In this document: positions 1 to 5,466 of the stretch, one piece after another
Position numbering within the stretch: the stretch's first letter is position 1
Layout of the letters: each line of letters begins with the position of its first letter
Notes under the pieces: generated by a model
What the model saw: the letters and a program-made list of their open reading frames with translations, nothing else
Database searches by the model: none
What the model was told of the DNA's origin: nothing
From: Rickettsia endosymbiont of Ixodes persulcatus
GTDB taxonomy: Bacteria > Pseudomonadota > Alphaproteobacteria > Rickettsiales > Rickettsiaceae
Direction: 5' to 3'
Length of the DNA stretch: 6,456 nt
Assembly: GCA_027293795.1 (NCBI GenBank)
Contig: JAPYLE010000083.1
Location: 1-6,456, forward strand
Translations under genes and position numbers: made by a program

Positions 1-3
1 CTG

Positions 4-58
4 ATGTCATTCCTGCTTGGCGTTGTTGCGTGGCTCGAAAAACGAGTTCAGTGTCACA
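4..58 (-). repeat. Dispersed repeat (unit B), Rickettsia-type, next to the IS630 remnant
   Basis: This stretch matches the reverse complement of the repeat at 5383-5431. Thirteen bases (4-16, ATGTCATTCCTGC) and fourteen bases (20-33, GCGTTGTTGCGTGG) are identical to that copy, and a looser match continues to TGTCA at 52-56. A third, more diverged copy lies at 3051-3103. A small local hairpin, CTCG-AAAAA-CGAG, sits at 34-46. In the other two copies this unit is joined to palindromic unit A; here the IS630 derivative begins two bases after TGTCA. No coding function is apparent. The assignment to RPE-like repeat DNA is by internal comparison only. Confidence 0.7.
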
Positions 59-60
59 TA

Positions 61-86
61 TAGCTAGACCATAGGAAATAGGTACA
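61..86 (+). repeat. Left terminal inverted repeat of the IS630 derivative
   Basis: It begins TAGCTAGACCATAG and is repeated inverted at 522-547 with one mismatch in 26 bases. It lies beyond the transposase stop codon, so it is the 3'-side end of the element. A TA precedes it at 59-60. Confidence 0.85.
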
Positions 87-87
87 G

Positions 88-516
88 TTAAATAAACTTT
101 AGTACGTGTTCTACAGCCATACTGATATCTTTGAATTGCCCGGTAACTTTTCTTATTTCGTTCTTAATCTTAAACCAATAATGTTCTATAGGATTTAAGT
201 CCGGGCTATATGTAGGTAAGAATAAAATTCTGTACCCAACCGACTCGATTAATTCTCTTATTATATTATCCTTATTGAAGTTGATATTATCCATAATTAC
301 TGTTTGTCCAGGATGTAATTCTTTAGTTAATATAGTCTCTACATAGGTTGTAAATATTTCTTTATTACAATTTCCTTCAAATATTCCTGACTCATCAATG
401 AATACTAGAGTTTCTTTAGAAATTTGCTGTATCTTTTCTATAAATTCATTCCTTAAACCAATATCCCTTTTGGGATGAAGATGACTTTTTTTATAAGTGT
501 AGCCTAGTAGTTTTCT
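88..516 (-). pseudogene. IS630-family DDE transposase remnant (N-terminus and core block deleted)
   Basis: Read on the minus strand, an open frame of about 142 codons without a clear start encodes ...LLGYTYKKSHLHPKRD..., then VFIDESGI, FEGNCN, VIMDN, LPTYSPDLNPIEHYW and a C-terminus ending VLKFI. These are signatures of the IS630 transposase catalytic domain. The three acidic residues of the DDE triad appear in FIDES, IMDN and NPIE. The helix-turn-helix N-terminal domain is missing, because the terminal repeat runs straight into mid-protein sequence. The stretch between the first and second Asp is only about 35 residues, much shorter than usual in the family, and DESGI is joined directly to FEGNCN without breaking the frame. 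The first internal ATG, at 294, would give only 68 residues. An active enzyme is not expected. Confidence 0.85.
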
Positions 517-521
517 TAGTA

Positions 522-547
522 TGTACCTATTTACTATGGTCTAGCTA
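522..547 (-). repeat. Right terminal inverted repeat of the IS630 derivative
   Basis: Read on the minus strand it starts TAGCTAGACCATAG and matches the left end at 25 of 26 positions. It also matches the end of the element at 6329 exactly, over 31 bases. This is the transposase-5' side of the element. A TA follows it at 548-549. Confidence 0.85.
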
Positions 548-579
548 TAGCTAAGGCATTGATGCCGTAATCTTAAGCC

Positions 580-596
580 CTGCATTGCAAATGCAG
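580..596 (+). other. Perfect 7-bp hairpin upstream of ubiA
   Basis: CTGCATT and AATGCAG pair perfectly around a three-base GCA. Alternatively it reads as a 5-bp stem with a seven-base TTGCAAA loop, resembling a tRNA-Cys anticodon arm. It ends one base before a possible GTG start at 598, so it would hinder ribosome access there and favours the ATG at 631. No T-run follows, so it is not a typical terminator. The rest of 550-630 shows no clear promoter or ribosome binding site. Its role is unknown. Confidence 0.4.
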
Positions 597-630
597 AGTG
601 GTTAACTTAAATTTAAAGCTTAATATATTA

Positions 631-1473
631 ATGCTAAATAAGCTTCTACTTACTTTAAAATTAATGCGGGCAGATAAGCCGGTAGCTTATTTGCTAGTTT
701 TCTTTCCTGCTTTATTTGGATTATTACTAGCAAATCCTTCTAACACAGCATTAGCCCATTTATTACCACTATTTATTTTAGGAAGTATAACGACTAGAAG
801 TAGTGGATGTATTGTTAACGATGTATTTGATCGGAAATTTGATAAGCATGTAGCAAGGACTAAAGATCGACCTTTAGCAAGCGGTGCTTTATCTGTTTCT
901 TATGCTATTTTCATACTCTTTATTCTTAGCATTATCTCGCTTTTTATTTTATTACTTTTAAGTAAAACAGCTATATATACGGGGTTTTTTGCAGTAATAA
1001 TGATTAGCATATACCCGTTAATGAAACGTATTACCTACTTCCCGCAAATATTTATGGGATTTACCTTTAAGCTAGGAGCGTTAATAGCTTATGCGGCAGT
1101 TCAGGATAAGCTTGATGTGGCGGCAATTATTATGTATTTAGCATGCTGTTCTTGGGCAACCGGCTATGATACGATTTATGGCTTTATGGATATAAAAGAC
1201 GATAAGAAAATAGGAGTGAAATCATTAAGCGTATATTTAGAGAGCAAGCATTATAAGTTTTGGCTTTATATATGTTATATAGGTTTTACATTGTTATTTA
1301 TTCTAGCAACAAAGATAGCTAATCATAATATCAACTATCTACCTATCTTAGCTGCTTTGATTTTATTGATATTACAAGTAGCAACTCTAGATATTCAAAA
1401 CCCTGCTAATTGTATGACAAGGTTCAGAGCTAATAATTATGTCGGTATATTATTGAGTTTGACTTTTTATTAA
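631..1473 (+). CDS. ubiA: 4-hydroxybenzoate polyprenyltransferase
   Basis: This integral membrane prenyltransferase attaches the polyprenyl tail to 4-hydroxybenzoate in ubiquinone synthesis. Both Asp-rich Mg-diphosphate motifs of the UbiA family are present. Counted from the ATG at 631, NDVFDRKFD lies at about residues 63-71, followed by RTKDRPLASG, and DTIYGFMDIKDDKKIG at about 180-195. The N-terminal LMRADKP and C-terminal NPANCMTRFRANNYVG segments also fit. The rest is a series of hydrophobic helices, as expected. The length is 280 residues from this ATG; a GTG at 598 would give 291, close to E. coli UbiA, but it follows directly on a hairpin and adds an Asn/Lys/Leu-rich extension. No strong Shine-Dalgarno supports either start. 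The stop overlaps that of the convergent transporter gene. The IS630 derivative ends 83 bases upstream and may have displaced the original promoter. The family is very secure; the 4-hydroxybenzoate substrate is inferred from motif similarity. Confidence 0.93.
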   Translation: MLNKLLLTLKLMRADKPVAYLLVFFPALFGLLLANPSNTALAHLLPLFILGSITTRSSGCIVNDVFDRKFDKHVARTKDRPLASGALSVSYAIFILFILSIISLFILLLLSKTAIYTGFFAVIMISIYPLMKRITYFPQIFMGFTFKLGALIAYAAVQDKLDVAAIIMYLACCSWATGYDTIYGFMDIKDDKKIGVKSLSVYLESKHYKFWLYICYIGFTLLFILATKIANHNINYLPILAALILLILQVATLDIQNPANCMTRFRANNYVGILLSLTFY

Positions 1474-2825
1474 CTTCTCACTACCACAGCCCATAAGGTT
1501 ATTGCAGATATTACAGTTATATAAACCGCAATTGACAAAGAGCTACCTGTTACATGCCAAAGCATTAGGCAGGTAGAAGGGGCGAGACGTCCGATTAGTG
1601 AAGAGCCGATACTACTGCCAATACCGACTAGCATATATTTATCGGCGGTTTTAAACAAATCATTTAGCCAGCAATTTAAAGGTGCTAAGAAGTTAACTCC
1701 AAGTACTATAATCCAAATACGTACAAAATTAACATACCATATAGACGAGTTATTCAAGAATAACCATAAAGGAATTGTACTTAAACTCATTAAAATAAGA
1801 GTGCCACTTAGTATTTTAAGATAATGTAGTTTTTTAGTTAGATGTCCAATTATCAGAATCATAACCATATCGAAAATTAGAAACTCGGTGTTAAACTTCA
1901 TCATTGTTTCGAGTGGTATATCGGTAATAAGAGGAATAAAACTATTCATAAATACAAAAGGCACTATATAAGTCATATATGAGAAGCCTACGGCAAAACT
2001 AACCCGTAAGATGCTTAGTTTACTGTTCCAAATTGTAACGAGATCGTGTAAAAATGTCATTCCCGCGAAAGCGGGAATCCAGAAACCTTTATTGTCACCC
2101 TGTGGCTTGACCACGGGGTCCAGAAAATAACTTATAATATTAGTTTTTTTAAGGTTTTTACTAGATTCCGCGATCAAGTCGCGGAATGACAGTGAGGTGC
2201 GGGATGACAGTGAAGGGCTTACTCTAATAGAATCACTCTTCCTTAAAAAATAACCTACAAGAGCCGAAAACCCACCGAATATAAAACATAAACACCAATA
2301 TTCATTATAATCGACATTTAAAACTATAGTGCTGATAAATGAAGCAAGAATAATACCGACCATAGTAGAGGTTTGATAAAGGTAAGAAGCTTTAAATGCT
2401 TTTGTTTCGTCTTTATTTTCTAAAATATATAATTTAGCAATAGCACATTCACCCTCGGAATATACTCCTTGCAACGTTCTAAGCACAACTAATAATAGTG
2501 GTGCAAGCCAGCCTATTTGGGCATGAGAAGGTATTAGACCGATTAGAGCAGTGCTTAAAGCAACTCCAATCAAAGAATGAGACAAAGCAAAAACCCCGCC
2601 GTATTTTTTAGCAATAACACCAAAAAAATAAGAACCAATCAGACGTGTAAATAAAGAGGTAGCAAGAACGCTATAGGTAAGTATTAAGGCGACGACTTTA
2701 TCATGATTTGGAAAGAAAATACCAGCAAGTAACGGTGCAAGAAACCCATAAAGTGCAGTATCGAAATGATCCATTGCGTTACCGATTAGGATGGAAAAAT
2801 CCCTTTTGCTTAACGAATTGTTCAT
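1470..2825 (-). CDS. MFS transporter, ProP-like (metabolite:H+ symporter type), with in-frame RPE insert
   Basis: The 451-residue protein resembles the ProP-like branch of the major facilitator superfamily, which couples solute uptake to protons at the inner membrane. Family signatures are ALYGFLAPLLAGIFFP (about 24-39), RLIGSYFFGVIAKKYGG (61-77, the MFS motif A region) and RTLQGVYSEGE (116-126). Hydrophobic stretches fit six helices before residue 193 and six after about 272. Residues about 202-257 are encoded by palindromic repeat DNA (2055-2222) and include the tell-tale WIPAFAGMT. This places an RPE-derived peptide in the cytoplasmic loop between the two halves, where extra residues are best tolerated. 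Motif A is degenerate, with AKKYGG where GDRYGRR is usual. The ATG at 2825 lies about 25 bases from a good -10 box, and no Shine-Dalgarno is visible. Rickettsia carry several ProP paralogues; this one's substrate cannot be told. Whether it folds and works with the insert is unknown. Confidence 0.85.
   Translation of the reverse strand: MNNSLSKRDFSILIGNAMDHFDTALYGFLAPLLAGIFFPNHDKVVALILTYSVLATSLFTRLIGSYFFGVIAKKYGGVFALSHSLIGVALSTALIGLIPSHAQIGWLAPLLLVVLRTLQGVYSEGECAIAKLYILENKDETKAFKASYLYQTSTMVGIILASFISTIVLNVDYNEYWCLCFIFGGFSALVGYFLRKSDSIRVSPSLSSRTSLSFRDLIAESSKNLKKTNIISYFLDPVVKPQGDNKGFWIPAFAGMTFLHDLVTIWNSKLSILRVSFAVGFSYMTYIVPFVFMNSFIPLITDIPLETMMKFNTEFLIFDMVMILIIGHLTKKLHYLKILSGTLILMSLSTIPLWLFLNNSSIWYVNFVRIWIIVLGVNFLAPLNCWLNDLFKTADKYMLVGIGSSIGSSLIGRLAPSTCLMLWHVTGSSLSIAVYITVISAITLWAVVVRS
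2055..2210. repeat. Composite RPE-like palindromic insert inside the transporter gene
   Basis: Three pieces lie in tandem. First is a single hairpin arm at 2055-2082 (TTCCCGC-GAAA-GCGGGAA). Second is a full unit A at 2093-2191, with arms 2093-2123 and 2161-2191 around an AT-rich spacer. Third is a half-arm ending GCGGGATGACAG at 2199-2210. The full unit has the architecture of the intergenic copy at 5292-5382, and the spacer motif TAYAATATTA is shared. The transporter frame stays open through all of it on the minus strand. Insertion of palindromic elements into coding genes is documented for Rickettsia; the RPE subfamily cannot be assigned from the sequence alone, and the exact insertion boundaries are uncertain. 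Confidence 0.85.
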
Positions 2826-2850
2826 ATGTTAATAATTAAAATTTTAATGA

Positions 2851-2878
2851 ATTATAAGTATATAATCTTCCTTGTAAA
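2851..2878 (-). promoter_or_regulatory. Sigma-70-type promoter for the MFS transporter gene
   Basis: On the minus strand, TTTACA (2873-2878; five of six to TTGACA) is separated by 16 bases from a perfect TATAAT (2851-2856). The -10 box ends 25 bases before the ATG at 2825, giving a short leader of roughly 20 bases. This is the best promoter match I could see in the window by eye. Confidence 0.6.
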
Positions 2879-2926
2879 TATTTTTTTAAGAGATATTATT
2901 GTTATAAAATGATGAGTTATTTCCCT

Positions 2927-3050
2927 ATGTCATTCCTACGAAAGCAGGAATCCAGAAAATAACCTTAGTATTGGTATGTATTTGATAAAATAAACATATA
3001 AAAAAATAACTTTGTATTTTGCTGGATTCCCGCTTACGCGGGACTGACAT
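2927..3050. repeat. Palindromic unit A upstream of tmk
   Basis: Two inverted arms (2927-2961 and 3015-3050) both read ATGTCA...GGAATCCAG(C)AAAATA in from their ends, around an AT-rich centre. Each arm is itself a hairpin: TTCCT...AGGAA on the left with mismatches, and TCCCGC-TTAC-GCGGGA on the right. The left arm has a GAAA loop, like the single arm at 2055-2082. Together with the transporter promoter and unit B, this accounts for most of the 310-base gap between the transporter and tmk. No convincing tmk promoter was found in the remainder, 3104-3135. Confidence 0.8.
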
Positions 3051-3103
3051 TGAACTGCTTTTTACGATCCACGCTGGGTAAGCTTTCCGCAGAAATAACA
3101 CAT
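3051..3103 (+). repeat. Unit B repeat following unit A, upstream of tmk
   Basis: It aligns with 5383-5431 along its length: GCTTTTTACGATCCACGC here against GCATTTTTCAGTCCACGC there, then AGCTTTCCGCAGAAATAACACAT against CGCTTCCGCAGGAATGACAT. It follows unit A directly and in the same orientation as the pair before tatD. It is more diverged than the other copies. Confidence 0.65.
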
Positions 3104-3135
3104 CATTTATTAAGTTTTAAAAATGACTGATATTA

Positions 3136-3747
3136 ATGAATAATTTGAAACAAGGAAAGTTTATTACGTTTGAGGGAGGGGAGGGTATCGGTAAATCTAC
3201 CCAATCTCAAATGCTCTATGAATATTTAAAATCTCAAAATACTCCCGTTATTTTAACTCGTGAAGTCGGCGGTACTATCGTAGCCGAAAAAATGCGTGAA
3301 ATTCTAGTGCATGCAGCATTACTGCCAATGTCTGAGTTATTACAAGCTATGGCAGCACGTTATGATCATATAGTGCGGAAGATTATACCGGCTCTGCAAA
3401 AGGGGTATATCGTAATATGCGATAGATTTCTTGACTCAACGGCATGCTATCAAGGATTAGAGCTAGAAAACGGCATAGATTTAGTATACAATCTGCACAA
3501 AACTTTAATGCCTCCTCTTATACCGGATATTACTTTCTTTATTGACGTAGAGCCGGATGCTGCTATTAAGAGAGTAAATTTACGAAATATGAGTAATAAA
3601 TTTGACATAAGAGGTATAGATTTTTATAAAAAAATCTATGATTGCTTTAAAGAATTAAGTAGTAGATTTCCCGAGAGAATAAAGATAATTAAAGCTTCAG
3701 ATTTAAGTCCGCTTGAAGTACATGAGTTAATAAAAAAGCATTTATGA
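3136..3747 (+). CDS. tmk: Thymidylate kinase (dTMP kinase)
   Basis: Phosphorylates dTMP to dTDP with ATP, the step common to de novo and salvage dTTP supply; cytosolic. The 203 residues are close to the usual length (E. coli 213). The P-loop GGEGIGKS lies at 14-21, TREVGGT at 41-47, the AMAARYDHI segment at 71-79, and the DR motif DRFLDSTACYQG at 96-107. The LID region is around 146-165, with R146 and R150. TREVGGT has Val where REPGGT is the usual form. The ATG at 3136 gives the standard N-terminus just before KFITFEGGEG; no clear Shine-Dalgarno precedes it. The stop overlaps the metG start (ATGA), which suggests translational coupling. A repeat block separates it from the divergent transporter gene upstream. 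Confidence 0.95.
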   Translation: MNNLKQGKFITFEGGEGIGKSTQSQMLYEYLKSQNTPVILTREVGGTIVAEKMREILVHAALLPMSELLQAMAARYDHIVRKIIPALQKGYIVICDRFLDSTACYQGLELENGIDLVYNLHKTLMPPLIPDITFFIDVEPDAAIKRVNLRNMSNKFDIRGIDFYKKIYDCFKELSSRFPERIKIIKASDLSPLEVHELIKKHL

Positions 3748-5276
3748 AGAATACTTATTATATCACGACCCCTATATATTACGTTAACGATGTTCCCCAT
3801 ATCGGTCATGCTTATACCAGCGTTGCTAGTGATGTAATTGCCCGTTTCATGCGTCTTTACGGCTTCGATGTAATGTTTCTAACAGGTACCGATGAGCATG
3901 GGCAGAAAGTAGAAAAAGCAGCTATTAATAAAAATATCGATCCTCAACAATTTACCGATCAGACCTCCGAGAGTTTTCGTCATCTCATGACCTCTATGCA
4001 TATTTCTAATGATAATTTTATTAGAACCACGGAAAATAGGCATAAAGAAGCTGTAGCTGTTTTTTGGCAGAAATTACTAGATAACGGCACTATTTATGAG
4101 GGTTTTTATGAAGGGTGGTATGCAGTACGGGATGAAGCTTTTTATGATGAGTCGGAACTTACGAGTGACGGCTTAGCACCGACGGGAGCTTCGGTTGAAT
4201 GGGTTAAAGAGCCTAGCTACTTCTTTAATCTTTCAAAATGGCAAGATAAATTGCTTGAGTTTTATGAGCTAAACCCTGATTTTATTAGACCTATATCAAG
4301 GCGTAACGAAGTAATTAGCTTTGTTAAATCGGGCTTAAAAGATTTATCGGTATCACGTACTACTTTTAACTGGGGAATAAAAGTCCCGAATAATGAAAAA
4401 CACGTAATTTATGTTTGGCTTGATGCTCTTGCTAATTATATTTCGGCACTCGGTTATCCTGATGAACAAAGTAATTACAGTAAATTTTGGCCAGCTGATT
4501 TACATGTAGTCGGTAAAGATATCTTACGTTTTCATGCCGTTTATTGGCCTGCTTTCTTAATGGCTGCTGCAATTCCTCTGCCGAAAACAATTATGGCTCA
4601 CGGTTGGTGGACGAATGAGGGACAAAAAATTTCTAAATCTCTTGGTAATACCATTGATCCGATTAAGTTAATTGATAAATTTGGCATTGATCAGGTTAGG
4701 TATTTTTTGATGCGTGAAGTAACTTTTGGTGCGGACGGTAATTTTGCCCGTAGTAATTTAATTACTCGCATCAATAGTGAGTTATCAAACAAAATTGGTA
4801 ATTTATTGCAGCGTACTACGGCTTTTGTTTATAAAAATAATGATGGCAAAGTGCCGCTACTTACACAAAGCGTTATAGATAAAATATATGAGATACCGAT
4901 TTTAAAAGCTGCAAGTAAATTCGCTGAGCAGAATATTTTATTGATGGAAAAAACTGAAATTAATAAGGTTCTTGAGAATATTATTAATTTGGCCGAAGAG
5001 GCAAATATCTATATTGATAGTGAAGCTCCTTGGAATTTGAAAAAAACCGATCACGATAAGATGTTAGAGGTATTATACGCTTTACTAGAGGTTTTGCGCT
5101 ATATTGCGATAATGCTTCAACCTTTTGTGCCGACTTCAGCAAACAAAATGCTTGATCAGTTAGGGGTAAATAAAAAAGAGCGTCTATTTAAGCATTTAGT
5201 GCGTGATTATGCTTTAACTGTAGGAACTGCTATTTTAGAACCTACTATAATATTTCCAAGAGTAGAAGAAGTTTAG
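3744..5276 (+). CDS. metG: Methionyl-tRNA synthetase
   Basis: Class I aminoacyl-tRNA synthetase that charges tRNA-Met and initiator tRNA; cytosolic and essential. The HIGH motif (HIGH, 19-22) and the KMSKS loop (KISKS, 295-299, within GQKISKSLGN) are both present. So are GTDEHGQK (48-55), VWLDALANYISALGY (224-238), VVGKDILRFHAVYWPA (255-270) and HGWWTNEG (286-293), followed by a helical anticodon-binding domain to residue 510. The connective domain has YEGWYAVRDEAFYDESEL (122-139), with no CxxC at the usual zinc-knuckle position, so this is a zinc-less form. There is no C-terminal tRNA-binding (EMAP/Trbp-like) extension; the protein is complete for the short form. Its start overlaps the tmk stop by four bases (3744-3747), placing both in one operon. 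The assignment is secure. Confidence 0.97.
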   Translation: MKNTYYITTPIYYVNDVPHIGHAYTSVASDVIARFMRLYGFDVMFLTGTDEHGQKVEKAAINKNIDPQQFTDQTSESFRHLMTSMHISNDNFIRTTENRHKEAVAVFWQKLLDNGTIYEGFYEGWYAVRDEAFYDESELTSDGLAPTGASVEWVKEPSYFFNLSKWQDKLLEFYELNPDFIRPISRRNEVISFVKSGLKDLSVSRTTFNWGIKVPNNEKHVIYVWLDALANYISALGYPDEQSNYSKFWPADLHVVGKDILRFHAVYWPAFLMAAAIPLPKTIMAHGWWTNEGQKISKSLGNTIDPIKLIDKFGIDQVRYFLMREVTFGADGNFARSNLITRINSELSNKIGNLLQRTTAFVYKNNDGKVPLLTQSVIDKIYEIPILKAASKFAEQNILLMEKTEINKVLENIINLAEEANIYIDSEAPWNLKKTDHDKMLEVLYALLEVLRYIAIMLQPFVPTSANKMLDQLGVNKKERLFKHLVRDYALTVGTAILEPTIIFPRVEEV

Positions 5277-5291
5277 AGATTATATCAACTG

Positions 5292-5382
5292 TGTCATGCC
5301 GTGTCTTGACCACGGCATCCAGTAAACAGCCTACAATATTACTATTTTTAACTGGATACCGTGGTCAAGCCACGGCATGACA
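5292..5382. repeat. Palindromic unit A between metG and tatD
   Basis: Two 32-base arms (5292-5323 and 5351-5382) are inverted copies matching at 30 of 32 positions around a 27-base spacer. Each arm is also a hairpin: ATGCCGTG, loop TCTTGA or near it, CACGGCAT, so the whole is a palindrome of palindromes. The architecture and the spacer motif TACAATATTA are shared with the copy inside the transporter gene. It begins 15 bases after the metG stop. The stems are strong, but no T-run follows on either strand, so a terminator role is possible but not shown. Confidence 0.85.
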
Positions 5383-5431
5383 GCGAATGCATTTTTCAGT
5401 CCACGCAACAACGCTTCCGCAGGAATGACAT
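5383..5431 (+). repeat. Unit B repeat following unit A, upstream of tatD
   Basis: It directly follows unit A and ends AGGAATGACAT. Its reverse complement shares 13-base and 14-base identical blocks with 4-33, and it aligns more loosely with 3051-3103. The remaining 35 bases before tatD (5432-5466) show no clear promoter or ribosome binding site. Confidence 0.75.
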
Positions 5432-5466
5432 AGAATACGCTTAACCTACGCATAAATACTAGAAAT

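Larger units (their letters stand above)
61..547 (-). mobile_element. Miniature, internally deleted IS630-family element with intact ends
   Basis: The element is bounded by terminal inverted repeats at 61-86 and 522-547 that match at 25 of 26 positions. A TA dinucleotide stands on each side (59-60 and 548-549), which fits the TA target duplication of IS630/Tc1-mariner elements. It is only 487 bp, against roughly 1 kb or more for autonomous IS630 elements. Inside is a transposase remnant on the minus strand missing its N-terminal part and a central block. The right-hand 31 bases (517-547, minus strand) are identical to the start of the second IS630 element at 6329-6359, so both belong to one family. 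With complete ends it could in principle be moved by a transposase supplied elsewhere, like a MITE. Confidence 0.85.

Noticed and set aside
88..294. A complete 68-residue protein-coding gene
   Set aside because: It is the C-terminal end of a broken IS630 transposase frame that is open well upstream of this ATG.
550..620. A tRNA-Cys gene upstream of ubiA
   Set aside because: Only the anticodon-arm-like hairpin is present. There is no paired acceptor stem, no D-loop GG and no TTCRA T-loop downstream.
598..630. GTG at 598 as the ubiA start
   Set aside because: Possible, but a perfect hairpin ends one base before it, no Shine-Dalgarno is visible, and an ATG at 631 gives a good UbiA N-terminus. 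Not excluded.
2055..3103. A CRISPR array from the repeated palindromic units
   Set aside because: The repeats differ in sequence, are irregularly spaced, have no uniform spacers, and one lies in a coding gene; no cas gene is nearby.
5292..5400. Rho-independent terminator after metG
   Set aside because: The hairpins are strong but no T-run follows on either strand, and the same structure occurs inside an open reading frame.
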